Source: Urechis unicinctus (taxonomy: Eukaryota > Annelida > Polychaeta > Xenopneusta > Urechidae). From it: a DNA stretch of 64,000 bases. The notes beneath the pieces were generated by a model. The model was not told the origin of the DNA. It saw only the letters and a list, made by a program, of their open reading frames with translations, and ran no database searches. This document shows positions 28,801 to 41,242 of this stretch, in pieces (position 1 is the stretch's first letter; each line of letters opens with the position of its first letter). The position numbers were made by a program, and so were the translations under genes. The stretch lies in contig CM067356.1 of NCBI GenBank assembly GCA_034190875.2, positions 72,184,789-72,248,788 of the forward strand, read 5' to 3'.

Positions 28801-29160
28801 ATATGAAACATTATCCGAAACAAACCTTTTCAGACCATGCATATTTCGTAGAAAACGTGGGTAAGTTCTGTCAGCATGTATCTAAGTAACTGTGAATCAA
28901 TCAGCAAGGTAATAAAACCTGACGTTGTATGGCTAATCCTAGGTAGAATTATTTCCCATTCGGGAAATTGGTTGTTTTTGGGTCAGTTGTGATTGTAAAC
29001 CCCCCATGAAGGGTTGGTAAGAGTCATAGTATTTTGTTTTGAAATGCCTGATGTTTTTAGAGAATAATATCCGGTTCTTTTCTGTGGCCATATCGCTTCA
29101 AATTCGCACATTGTTCCATGCCTTGCGTGTTTTCCATCAACGAGTTTTCTTTTCTTGTAG

Positions 29161-29487
29161 AGTAGACCAGACTTTTGACCACGGCATAATGGAATTTACC
29201 TCTATGATTACAGATGGCATCACACATAAACCTGAAAACTAACTATGAGAATGATTCAAGTGGCTCTTCTATTTTTACTTTGTGCACTGCTTAGTTATAC
29301 CTGCTATCGGTACACCTCTTATGCCACCTGGTACATACCTGTAGGCAAGCTTACAAATACCACGGTGCTTTCTCAAAGGAAATGCCACCGTATTGCATTT
29401 GCCTATTTTGGGTTCTTATTGATGACCAGCTTTCGCAAGAGATGCTGCCATTACTGTGGCCAAATACGTTCTACTAGAAGCATATGA
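29161..29487 (+). other. Possible plus-strand exon with hydrophobic helix, unit 2
   Basis: After a strong pyrimidine-rich acceptor (ttttcttttcttgtag) the frame reads VDQTFDHGIMEFTSMI. In another frame, from 29245, an 80-codon ORF starts MRMIQVALLFLLCALL and continues TSYATWYIPV...KL and IAFAYFGFLL. The order H-G, helix, Tyr-rich stretch, V-x-K-L, aromatic strand is reminiscent of a DEG/ENaC N-terminal region, but a frameshift separates the halves. The hydrophobic start could equally be a signal peptide. Confidence 0.3.
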
Positions 29488-30730
29488 AGTTCATTAGGAA
29501 GCTCCAAGAAACGGGAGATTGATGCCAACGGTACAAACACTTATGGTTGCAATGACAATGCTGTATAGCAACTGTCTTAACTATTCACTTTATATATCAT
29601 GCCATTATGCTTATCTAATGTGGGGGGGGTTTTTTCCTGCATATTTCTAGAGAAATTATTCCTGCATGGCTCTTCTTCCTTTATCGCCTCTCGCAGTAAA
29701 TAAATTAATTGTATATGTGGCACTACATTTTTGTTGGTGTTTGATGAGTAATTGCTTGGTGAGAGGCATTGCATCGTTTTGACTATGTTTAGAAAACCGT
29801 ACCTGCAATGCCACAGAATAATAAGGCATGCTTTTCTTAGTTTAATATGAACGGCTATTCTGATCGCCTTAACCTAGCAAGTAACATAGCTTATTGACTT
29901 GCGCGATTGTTTACAAATCACCTCCTTGCTAGAGTAAATAACAACTAGCCAAGTTTATAAGTATATCCGGGAAAATACAGCAATCACCTACTACATTGGA
30001 AACAGTTACAACACACACGCTACACATATTCTACCTTTGCATTAATAAAGCCTGTTTAAATAACTGGCGTAGTATGGGTATGACGTAGAGCTAGCTTGGC
30101 TGGTCAATCATAATTACTGTCAGGTAGATAAATGGTTTTGTCTACATATAGAACATAACTATGACACCTGCACATGCAATGGGAGGTTATATATCAGTTG
30201 GTACATGTTATTGTTTGTAAGTTTGAACAATGCTTGCGATACGCTATTGCATTTTCGCATGTGTGTGTGGCCTTGAATGTTATCTCCTTTGTGATTCTTA
30301 ATGTCGTCATTGTAGTCTAAGCTAGTAAGCAATACATTAAAGGTGGAATGATATATCAAGAGATACCAGAAACACACTGGAGGTTTCATTAATGAGAGCG
30401 GCATAACTGTCACTTTTTCATCAATATATATATGGCCCACATACATCTAATTAGTTTTTGTTCAATGTAAAAGATCGACATAGGATAAGGCCATATTAAG
30501 TGTAATTAATGAGATGTTTGTCACCATACTTTGTCAGCAATTACATGAGTCAATAGTGCGTCTAGTATAATGTTTGCAACAATATTATATGGAGGCCCAT
30601 GTTATGCAAACGTTATCGTCAATTTGGGCGTCCCATCCATGGCTTCCCTTATCTGGATACATGCCCACCTACTTCGTCATTGCATGTCTTTCATTAACTG
30701 TGAATGTTGATATACATTTGTATTTACGCA

Positions 30731-30736
30731 CATTTA
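30731..30736 (-). terminator. Candidate poly(A) signal, unit 2 channel
   Basis: This is the minus-strand AATAAA at the position homologous to 51766 in unit 4. It is conserved, but so is the whole surrounding block, so conservation adds little. Confidence 0.25.
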
Positions 30737-30946
30737 TTTTGGTTAGAAAAATCACAGACGTGCAAACATTACCTATGTGTCTCTTAAATAGACATGGTGT
30801 AATAGTATTCGCGAACATTAACAATGAATCATTGACACACGTGAAGCTTGCATGTCCGCAATGTTTACCCAAAGCTCAACTACTTAAACGTAGACATAAC
30901 ACGCTAGAATTGCAACATCTACAGAGAGTGTTTATGCGATCACTTT

Positions 30947-33900
30947 CTATAGTAAGAGACTGGCACAACATAAATATGTCCATTTTATATCAGTATTTGC
31001 AAAATGGACTCTATGGCTCTGCCGTAAATCTTTATTGCTATATATCCCAGGGGATTCACATGGCTGGTTGAGACCATTACCTGACTGAAACCTGTCAATC
31101 GGAGAGGGCGTTGTTGACGCTGAATCCCGTTTGAGGTGGATGTGGTTTGGATGGTTGTAATGATCTGAGGGATGCTGCGACACGGACGAATAATGAATCA
31201 CTGGGGCTTCATATGATGACGTCTTCCTTACGGTTGGGATTTTCTCCTCATCAATATGATCACTTTCACAATTATTGCAGTTGCTGCACATCATATCCAG
31301 CAGCTCAAAAACAGTGATGGCACTTGCACCAAGAAATAACGCTAAAAGTCCGCCGATATCACCTGTAAAAAATATTACACCAACAACTTTATCAGAATCC
31401 GTGTTAATGAAATTCTACAGCCTATATCATGCGGTGTCGCGATTCCTGTTAACAGATGGTGCCCTGACCTAAAAGGGAGGTTGTTGTGTAAGCTGGTAGC
31501 TCCAAAATTTCGGAAGTACATCCTTCGCTGATCCGCACGTGCATTTCAATAAAATTGTCCCTACACAAGTGCAGCCACAACGTTGTATTGTGTTTAAGAA
31601 ATTGCTTCAGCAATTTTCCACTTATTCGAGGGATCATCCATTTACATCCAAAACTTAAGCAACAGATTATCCAAAACATGCTGCATTGACATAATGCGCA
31701 AGTGAATCGGTAATTAGATTGACTTACCTTATATAATCTTCATCCATCACAGTTCTGATTGAAAACTCCTCAAGCGAATCACGCAGCTCATGGAAGTTCC
31801 GCTCACATTCTTGCACCTTATTTCCAACAACTGTGCCAACATCTGTAGAACGCTTTAATTGAACGAATCTATTGCGAATTCCATCTAGCTTGGATGACTG
31901 GTCAAGGACCGTAATATCAGCATTCAGCAAGGTATAGAAACGAGCGGGGGTGATGGATTGGGCATCATCGCGGTTGATATTAAGCAGCTTAGGATGCGTG
32001 AAGATATCACGTAGATGGCTCGCTTGAGACGCAATGTTCATCATAGTAGTAACGTCATCATAGAGCTTTGATGAAAAATTTCTGACGGAATGATCCAACA
32101 AGAACGATTGCCAGATTGCGTCCACGGTATCGTGGTATTTGGCAAATATTTCGCCAAAGCCTTGAGAACGAGCAACTAATTACTGTGGATATTATTCAGA
32201 TCGGCGAATATACCCTTCGTGGCTTGCGACAAGCCAATTTTTCACCAAGTCGGATTTATCGACCCTTGGGTTGTTTATATAATCCTGTGCTTTCTCAACC
32301 AATACAACAACATTGTTATAAATAGTTAAATACTGAGAGCTATGCATCTTATTCCGCAGCGTAATCTCCTCCTCAATTTGGGCAGCACAGTCAATCAAGC
32401 TATGATTCAATCTGCGAAATTGTTAAATTTGTCTATTGCCTCCCTAGACTTTACGATTGCGGAAGAGCGAGAGGTAGTGATTGAGTTGTTTAGAATGATC
32501 CAAGAAACTCTCTTTCGCCTGTGTCCTGGCATTTTCGTTATGCGTGTTTGAAGAATATACATCCTTCAAAATCGTCTTTTATCGTAGAATATCGGCCATA
32601 TGTCCGGCAATATTATCCGACATCCCATTGTAATACTCCCGTTGTGATTCGGCAATATGGCTCAAGATATCTCTAGGTACGAGCGCGTTATCATATCGTC
32701 TCTCAGGTGTTTCACTGTACGTTTCCATAATTGGGCGTTGCGGAATGAGGTGTACACTTCAAGCAGATTATCATGAGCCTCGATAACTATCTCAAGTTTA
32801 CCCAGGAGCTCAGTATACATCATGAAATATATAACATTGCGCATCGTAGTTTCAGCAGGCCATGTTAATTGTATTTTCTTCAGCGCACGATCAAAAAAGG
32901 CGATCGTATCTTGGATGTTCAGAGGCAAGGGGATTGAGAGAGTTACTTTCAATAATATCCCATTGGTCTATGAACCCGTGTTCAAGGGATTTCTTTATAC
33001 CGCCGAGAGCAGTGTCTAGATGAAAGTTGACCCGCGGAAGCAAGTCTTCCACTGTGTTCTCCACCATAGAGGCCGCTTCAATGAGGTTCCCTCGGTATAT
33101 ATACCTCAAAAGCCATCACCATATCATCAAAGCTATTAATGAACTTCCTTATTAGACTGGAGTCGTTCTCGAATACTTGCGGGGTGTGCCTTGCTGCGAT
33201 GTTATACGCTCGTTCAAGATTAGCTTGTGCTTGAAGAGCCGTTAGATTAGCCTGTAGATCACTGAAGGCGAGGTGTGAGAGGCTTGTTATTGAGAGGCGG
33301 GCATCGTAGTGATGCTGAACGCAGTGTTGGGAGACTCACAGTAACATTCAACATCTGCAACCAAATATTCGAAACAAGCAAATGTTTATATGTCACAGTT
33401 GAATATACATAGATATAAATGAATCTCCAACACCTGAATAACGGGAACGTCGTACGAATATTATCTCTCTTTTCCTTCGAATGAGGTACATTACTCGGTT
33501 AATAAATATATCGTTATGGTGACAATGATCGTCAGGTTTTCTTCTACACTTGCATCGAAAATTGCGGCCCAGATCGATTATAGCATAAAATACGGTAACT
33601 GTACCCAATTAGCATATCCGACAACATATGCCCTGTGTAAGAATATACGACCCTCGATGTCTGGTTATGGCCGCCTTTATGAATTACACTAACGGATGAG
33701 TTGTGCAACAAAGGAAGCCACCCGCGTTTATATACCTCTGAAAGCCTGTAAACATATCTAATGCTAAAGTAAACCGCTGCCAGTTTACACTGATAATTGT
33801 TTGATAAATGCCAAAAAAGTATATGGCTGCACTTAACTGGTTTATTTTCCAGTACCTAGTGAGGAATAGATATATAGATATACACACATAGGCCCGCACA

Positions 33901-34119
33901 TGTAGTGTATTAGTTTGTGTTTGTAAATGCGTGTTATGCGGCACTACGAACCGGAAAGATGTTGCGTTGCAAATCGTCATTGCTGGTAGATCTAACGAAG
34001 GCTAAGGTCGCAGCAAGTAATTCGTTACTGTGGGACTGGTCTTATAGTAGAATATACAATCCACACCCTGGTAGGTAAAGAAAGCTAATGAAGCCAGCAG
34101 AATAACCAACCACAGCACC
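30947..34119 (-). pseudogene. DEG/ENaC channel pseudogene, unit 2 copy
   Basis: Exon 1 (34119-33952, 168 nt) has an in-frame TAG in place of Gln in the LRPQPS segment. Exon 2 (33745-33554, 192 nt) is open but now ends at a GC rather than a GT donor. Exons 4-5 and all but the first few bases of exon 3 are deleted (junctions near 33405-33425). Exon 6 (33354-31728) has a 5-bp insertion just after the CYCES motif and further frame breaks. Exons 7 (31680-31469) and 8 (from 31362) are intact, but the stop after NTDI has mutated, adding 12 residues. Confidence 0.9.
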
Positions 34120-34999
34120 CTGCAATTACATTACACATATAGTTCGATTACGCCATTTACTGGCTATGCCATATGGTTTATAAGTAGACCTCATTGTGGT
34201 ATGGGCTCGAACTAGCACATAAGACGCTCTTGCAACGTGTATTGTCAACTGTGTTCGCCCCAGTACACAATAACGCTGACGGTGTGTCTTCATTATCGAT
34301 TCATCCAATTAATATCTAAATGATAATAACAATATTCTGCACTCTTGTTAAATCTATCTATTAATATTTCCATTGGTGTTCATAAGAACGCCTATTAATA
34401 CCACCTGTTCCCGAGGTTTTATCTTTTCATCACCAGACTCATTTGTGAGTGAGGCCTTTAAAAGGAAACATGAATAAGACTTGCATATTAACTGCAAAAC
34501 TGTTATTAACATATTAACTGTTATACTTCAAATTGACCCATTTCGCAAAGCAGCAGTCCAAACAAGCTTATAATTACCGCAATCATGTGACTACATTATA
34601 TTCGATCTCCTTCCAACGACAGCATAGCGTTTGCTCAACGTCGATGCCCAGCTTATGTAAATGGTCAGAATGTGAATTAACTGAACCCTAATACATTCGG
34701 AAGGCTGCTACGCTGATTTTGCGCCATTGTGAATAGATAATAAATCTATTCGGCTGCAGACTTTGATTGAATCATCTGTGGGACGTCGACTGCTACATCA
34801 TTCTGCTGCTTAACAAGAGCAATAACTGAGTGCAACAATAGCGCGATCTGCATACTAATTATACAACCGGCGGCCCCATATTAAGTTGGCGGCACTATCA
34901 ATTATTCAGCATTTCTCACAAAGACGCAAGTATTATAAAATGGACCTTACAAAGATGACAAATACGCAGCCTTATGTGGGAAAATAGCGTCTTAGTCAT

Positions 35000-35165
35000 G
35001 ACTGTAAATTCAGAATTAGGGGTATCAGCATAATAGAAATTGCTCGACTGTGTGTGACGGCAGTAACTACGATACGCAGTTATTATTGCGTATCCCGAAA
35101 TGGCGGTATATCCCAGGACATACAGATGGTCGCCACAATCATCAAAGTCATCTTGTTTTAATGAG
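35000..35165 (-). other. Possible exon C, unit 2 (degenerate)
   Basis: This is homologous to 24949-25122, but the acceptor and first codons are lost (sequence diverges at about 35150), and the hydrophobic stretch is altered. It is probably non-functional. Confidence 0.25.
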
Positions 35166-35195
35166 GAAAACTGCTACTGACACTAGCATAAAGAT

Positions 35196-35562
<367 letters not shown>

Positions 35563-36022
35563 ATTTAGACATATATTCGCTGATTATGTATATTTAGATG
35601 TTTAGTGAGCCAGATACAGTCATGATAGGTTGCACCTTATATAGCCATTAAGGTGGAAAATATAGCCATTAATGTTACTGACCATACAATTAGCAGGCCT
35701 CAGAGCCTTGAATGCTGAGCGATTACAGAGCTTGCCACCTCCTGTGTTATTCCTTCTTCCTAGACTCGCTCTGCTACACCTCCCGGGTTGCTAATTTCAC
35801 AAATAAGTGATACTATGTGTCACCTGGCACGACCTCTATGGATTGTTAAACAGCAGCAATCGTTATCAGCGAAAAAGATTTACCTCGTTGATTTCCTAAA
35901 AACAAAGGAGTGCAATTGTTTAAATACGTGTTTAGCACCAAATTCTCTCGCCCCAGTACCGTAGACAGCGTAATTCACATTTGTGTTCGGCATTGAGATG
36001 GAGCCGCAAGGTGTTCATCAAA

Positions 36023-36211
36023 TTAATACTGGTTTGTGGCTCGGCAGTGGTTAGAGTTAGGCGTGCAATTTTTTGCATCAATGCCCTTCATGGTCCCAAC
36101 AGTGGGGCTCACAGTCCAATCATGGTCACGATCCTGCCAAATGGGCGATGGCACGCAAGAGGCAAGCGATGCCAAGTCATCAAATTCTTCCTCATCAATT
36201 ACAGTCCCCAT
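36023..36211 (-). other. Acidic ORF, unit 2, possible initiator exon
   Basis: An ATG at 36209-36211 opens MGTVIDEEEFDDLASLASCV and continues with PIWQDRDHDW. It is acidic and soluble-looking. Its place upstream of a channel gene on the same strand would suit a cytoplasmic N-terminus, but no splice donor in the required phase 2 was found. Units 1, 3 and 3b lack it. Confidence 0.25.
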
Positions 36212-37322
36212 ATCATCTCGTTGTAGAAAGAACGTAAAACCCAAACAACACATTTTATTTCCCCGGCCTTTGCATTACAACAGATTCTGTGAAATACAGC
36301 TTTCATTGCTGCTGATATTCAACTAGGTACATCTATAATAATGCTCATGAAATCCAATATTATGTTTCAAGTTCCTTTGTATGTAAATATGTTATCTATA
36401 TCAAGAGAAGCCGTCCAATTCACAGCTGACGATGGGTCCATAATAAGCAAAGTTGGATCGAAGACTAAGTATAGCTGACGGCTAATGACGTTTGGTATCT
36501 TCGACCCGCACCATTCTTTATCGGATCATTTAGATACGACCCATGGCGTGCGCTACGATCCGTTGTTTTTTGTAGCGCTGCCTCCTTGCATATATTGCAT
36601 ATGTACGGCGTATCCTTATGAGTTTATGGGGATTTGACGCTGCTTTGATTTCACCTACGATGGTTGTACACCTTTGGTAAACTCGATGTCATTTTATTAG
36701 CCATTGGGGCTACTATATACTTCCATGATATGATACATCATTCCCGATACCTGTATTCTCCATATCGTTTCATTCTGGTCTACAGAGCTGAATACATATA
36801 ATATTTTCAGGCACTAGGACATTAAGCCCCTATATTGGGTCCTATACAAATGTTACAGTCGAAGATAAGCTAGTTTAACGACTGTTGTAACAATACTTCC
36901 ATCAGCGAAACATTTGTCGTTGGCAAGACATCTGCATGGGTAACCCATATATGTTAAACACACGTGGTTGTATTATCATTGATGCTCTGAGGCCGTTACA
37001 AAGTCAACTGAATGATATGTGCATGTTGGTAGCACATCATCAAATGGTGTAAGCAGGATAGCACTAGCAATAACCGTCACGCTTAACTGTTGTTGGTAAA
37101 ACCTTGTCCTGACCAGGATGTTTGACCGTATAAAGCAACGATAGAATGAAACATTGATGCGACACTGGACTTTTCTGACATTTTAATGACGCTCATCTGC
37201 AAAAGAGAAATTATACAATTGTTTCTTGCGCGGCGATCACATAAAACTCTCAAATACGATATTTGGTTTCTCACGCCATTTTTGTCATTGCAGTGCTACC
37301 TTTGTCAAAGTACGCCACGTCA

Positions 37323-37850
37323 GAATCATTTTGTTAAGCATGTAGGAATTAATGGATACATTAATGAGCTAAAGGGCATCAGTATTTGTAAGAGAAAGGG
37401 GTTACAAGCAATGATGAGTAACATCGTAAGGCAATTTTTGCTGAATGATGAGCAATAAATATTTTTAGTTTTGGGCAACATGATGCAGTTATTTAATCCT
37501 GTTCCTTGAAGGCACATAATCTCACTATATTGGACACGCAAATATTCGAGATATAATGCGTATACGGAGCTACCGTTATCCAATTGGAACACAGGTGCTC
37601 ATGGTTAATTTTGAAGATTATTCCTTTACTTTGAAGAAAGATTGCTAATTTATTGATACAAGCTGCGCCGCCATACTACATTATGCGATGCACATCAGTA
37701 AAGTACAGGCCTTTAATATATTTCGATATTCCAGCAATGCAATACACATTTTGAAATTCTTAAGTTCATGCATTTATTATGAATAAACCCAGGTGAAGTC
37801 TAGTTAGCACATTCTTACTGCGTCAATAAAAACATAGCCGTGAATGAAGA
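37323..37850 (+). repeat. R1 copy at the start of unit 3
   Basis: Collinear with the unit 2 copy, with small indels. Confidence 0.75.
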
Positions 37851-38686
37851 TGAGGTCGATCACAAATGGCTGGCACGTATATTTGTTGTTACTCCATTTG
37901 GGCTTTCTTTCCCTTGATGGTTGATTTAGCAAAATCCACCTGATCGCTATCACTTTGTGGCAAACAAGTACCGAGGTGGATATATATTTTTATCCGATAT
38001 GCCGGTTTGGACAACTTGTCGTCTAATCGCTAATGCAACGTCAATACTTTTTTTCAAGAAAGTGTATTTTAGCCACCGCTCTAGGATGTTTTGTTAATTT
38101 GCGTTAACTCATGGCCAATTGTGCCTTCACGCTGTTATACGTGACCGCGTTTTCTAAAACTACAAAGTTTTGCAACTTCAGCTGCTAATCAGTCTTCGAG
38201 CGACAGATGATTTATACTCTTGCAGCTTTAACGATTTTGTTCACAACCGTTAGCTAAGCATCAGCAAGGTAAATAAGAATAAATATAAACATTTAAAATG
38301 GCACTTTTTGATATTTGGTATAAAACTCAGGTGCATCAGATACGACTCCCCTCACAGCAGATGAAAGTATAATATGTCCTCATTGCATTTAAACTGCGTC
38401 AAAGGTTATTTTGACTATGACCATTTCCAAATGACGCGTCAAAGACTCTTTATAATGACTTAAAATGACCCAGTTTCGTTCGAATTTTAAAGGTTCGACA
38501 AAGCAACAATAATGTTTACATTCATAGCAGAATCATAATGTTATAATTGCAAGCATCGGAGGTAGCTCCCGTGAACCAAGTACGGGAGCTACACTCCCTC
38601 TTGACTCTGGAGCAGCGCTGTTTTAAAGTTGAAAATTCCACATTCACAGCGCAAAATGACGATATCCCTACGAATGTCCACGTGAT

Positions 38687-38974
38687 TTATCCAATAAAAT
38701 TCACTAAACTATACTTAGATTGAGCATCCTGAACATATGCGAGGCAGCCAGCAAGACGTGGTTTCACAGGGTATTTTTGTGGCAGGAAGCATTCAATGCT
38801 AAAAGCTAATATGACCTCGTCGAACATTTGAAAAAGACCATAAACAATCACCGTCGCAAAACAACCACACCTTATCCCGAGAAAAACAACAAAAACGGCG
38901 ACAGGCATGATCAGCGTTAGTTTTTGCCGCCATGTTCTAGCCGCCATGTTGGTATCGGAACACTGCAGGGCCAA
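38687..38974 (-). other. Hydrophobic block, unit 3 copy (longest open version)
   Basis: This is open for 95 codons with a hydrophobic run (PVAVFVVFLGI), then CGCFATVIVYGLFQMF and a Cys/Pro-containing tail. The segment A-T-V-x-V-Y-G-L-F is faintly like the DEG/ENaC T-x-x-H-G motif, with Tyr for His. This is a weak similarity only. Confidence 0.3.
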
Positions 38975-39412
38975 TCTGGGATACCGTCCTCTACGCTTGT
39001 TATTTGAAAGGGTATATAACCGGCAAACTTAGAAAGTTATCGCAGGCAATTGCAAAATGAAACATTATCCAAAACAAACTTCGTCAGACCATGCATATTT
39101 CGTAGAAAACGTGGGGTGTTCTGTCAGCATGTATTTAAATAAGTGTGAATCAATCAGCAAGGTAATAAAACCTGACGTTGTTGGGCTAATCCTAGGTAGA
39201 ATTATTTCCCATTCGGGAAGTTGGTTGTTTTCGGGTCAGCTGTGTTTGTAAACCCCCCATAAAGGGTTGGTAAGAGGCATTATATTTTTTTTGAAATACC
39301 TGATGTTTTTAGAGAATAATATCCGGTTCTTTTCTGTGGCCATATCGCTCCAAATTCGCATATTGTCCCAAGCCTTGAGTGTTTTCCATCAACGAGTTTT
39401 TTTTTCTTGTAG

Positions 39413-39705
39413 AGTAGACCAGACTTTTGACCACGGCATAATGGAATTGACCTCTATGATTACGACTCAGTTAACCTCAGATGGTATCACACATGAACCT
39501 GAATACTAGCTATGAGAATGATTCAAGTGACACTTCTATTTTTACTTTGTGCACTGCTTTGTTGTACCTACTATCGGTACACCTCTTATGCCACCTGGTA
39601 CATACCGGTATGCAGCTAACAAAAACCACGGTGCTTTCTCAAAGGAAATGCCACTGTATTGCATTTGCCTATTTAGGGTTCTTGTTGATGACCAGCTTTC
39701 TCTAG
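39413..39705 (+). other. Possible plus-strand exon, unit 3 (frame-broken)
   Basis: The acceptor and VDQTFDHGIMELTSM are kept. The hydrophobic frame is broken by small indels near 39600 (a shortened ggtatgcagctaac), so that two frames are joined. Confidence 0.25.
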
Positions 39706-40990
39706 AGATGCTGCCATAACTGTGGCAAAATACGTACAACTAGATACATATGAAGCTCATAAAGTTGCTCCAAGAAACGGGAGATCGATGCAAACGGTAC
39801 AATCACTTACGGTTGCAATAACATAGCAACTGTCTTAACTATTCACTTTATATATTATGCCATAATGCTTGTCTAATATTATGTGGATTTTTTTCCTGCA
39901 TATTTCTGGAGAAATTATTCCTGCATGGCTCTTCTTCCTTTATCGCCTCCCGCAGTAAATAAATTAATTGTATATGTGGCACTACATTTTTGTTGGTGTT
40001 TGATGAGTAATTGCTTGGTGAGAGGCATTGCATCGTTTTGACTATGTTTAGAAAACCGTACCTGCAATGCCACAGAATAATAAGGCATGCTTTTCTTAGT
40101 TTAATATGAACGGCTATTCTGATCGCCTTAGCCTAGCAAGTAAGATAGCTTATTGACTTGCGCGATTGTTTACAAATCACCTCCTTGCTAGAGTAAACAA
40201 CAACTAGCCAAGTTTATAAGTATATCCGGGCAAATACAGCAATCACCTACTACATTGGAAACAGTTACAGCACACACGCTACACATATTATACCTTTGCA
40301 TTAATAAAGGCTGTTTAAATAACTGGCGTATTATGGGTATGACGTAGAGCTAGCTTGGATGGTCAATCATAATTACTGTCAGCTAGATAAATGGTTTTGC
40401 TACATATAGAACATAACTATGTCACCTGCACATGCAATGGGAGGTTATATATCAGTTGGTGCATGTTATTGTTTGTAATCTTGAACAATGCTTGCGATAC
40501 GCTATTGCATTTTCGCATGTGTGTGTGTGGCCTTGTGTGTTATCGCCTTTGCAATTCTCAATGTCGTCATTGTAGTCTAAGCTGGTACGGAATACATTAA
40601 AGGTGGAATGATCTATCAAGAGATACCAGAAACACACACGAGGTTTCATTAATGAGAGCGGCATAACTGTCACTTTGTCATCAATATATATATGGCCCAC
40701 ATACATATAATTAGTTTTTGTTCAATGTAAAAGATCGACATAGGATAAGGCCATATTAAGTGTAATTAATGAGATGTTTGTCACCATACTTTGTCAGCAA
40801 TTACATGAGTCAATAGTGCGTCTAGTATAATGTATGCAACAATATTATATGGAGGCCCATGTTATGCAAACGTTATCGTCAATTTGGGCGTCCCATCCAT
40901 GGCTTCCCTTATCTGGATACATGCCCACCTACTTCGTCATTGCATGTCTTTCATTAACTGTGAATGTTGATATACATTTGTATTTACGCA

Positions 40991-40996
40991 CATTTA
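40991..40996 (-). terminator. Candidate poly(A) signal, unit 3 channel
   Basis: This is the minus-strand AATAAA homologous to the unit 4 signal, roughly 250 bases past the exon 8 stop. Confidence 0.25.
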
Positions 40997-41242
40997 TTTT
41001 GGTTAGAAAAATCACAGACGTGCAAACATTACCTATGTGTCTCTTAAATAGACATGGTGTAATAGTATTCGCGAACATTAACAATGAATCATTGACACAC
41101 TTGCAGCTTGCATGTCCGCAATGTTTACCCAAAGCTCAACTACTTAAACGTAGACATAACACGCTAGAATTGCAACATCTACAGAGAGTGTTTATGCGAT
41201 CACTTTCTATAGTAAGAGACTGGCACAACATAAATATGTCCA

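Noticed and set aside
30574..31071. 165-codon plus-strand ORF as a real gene
   Set aside because: Its 3' part is antisense to verified channel exon 8, so conservation among units is explained by recent duplication of the block.
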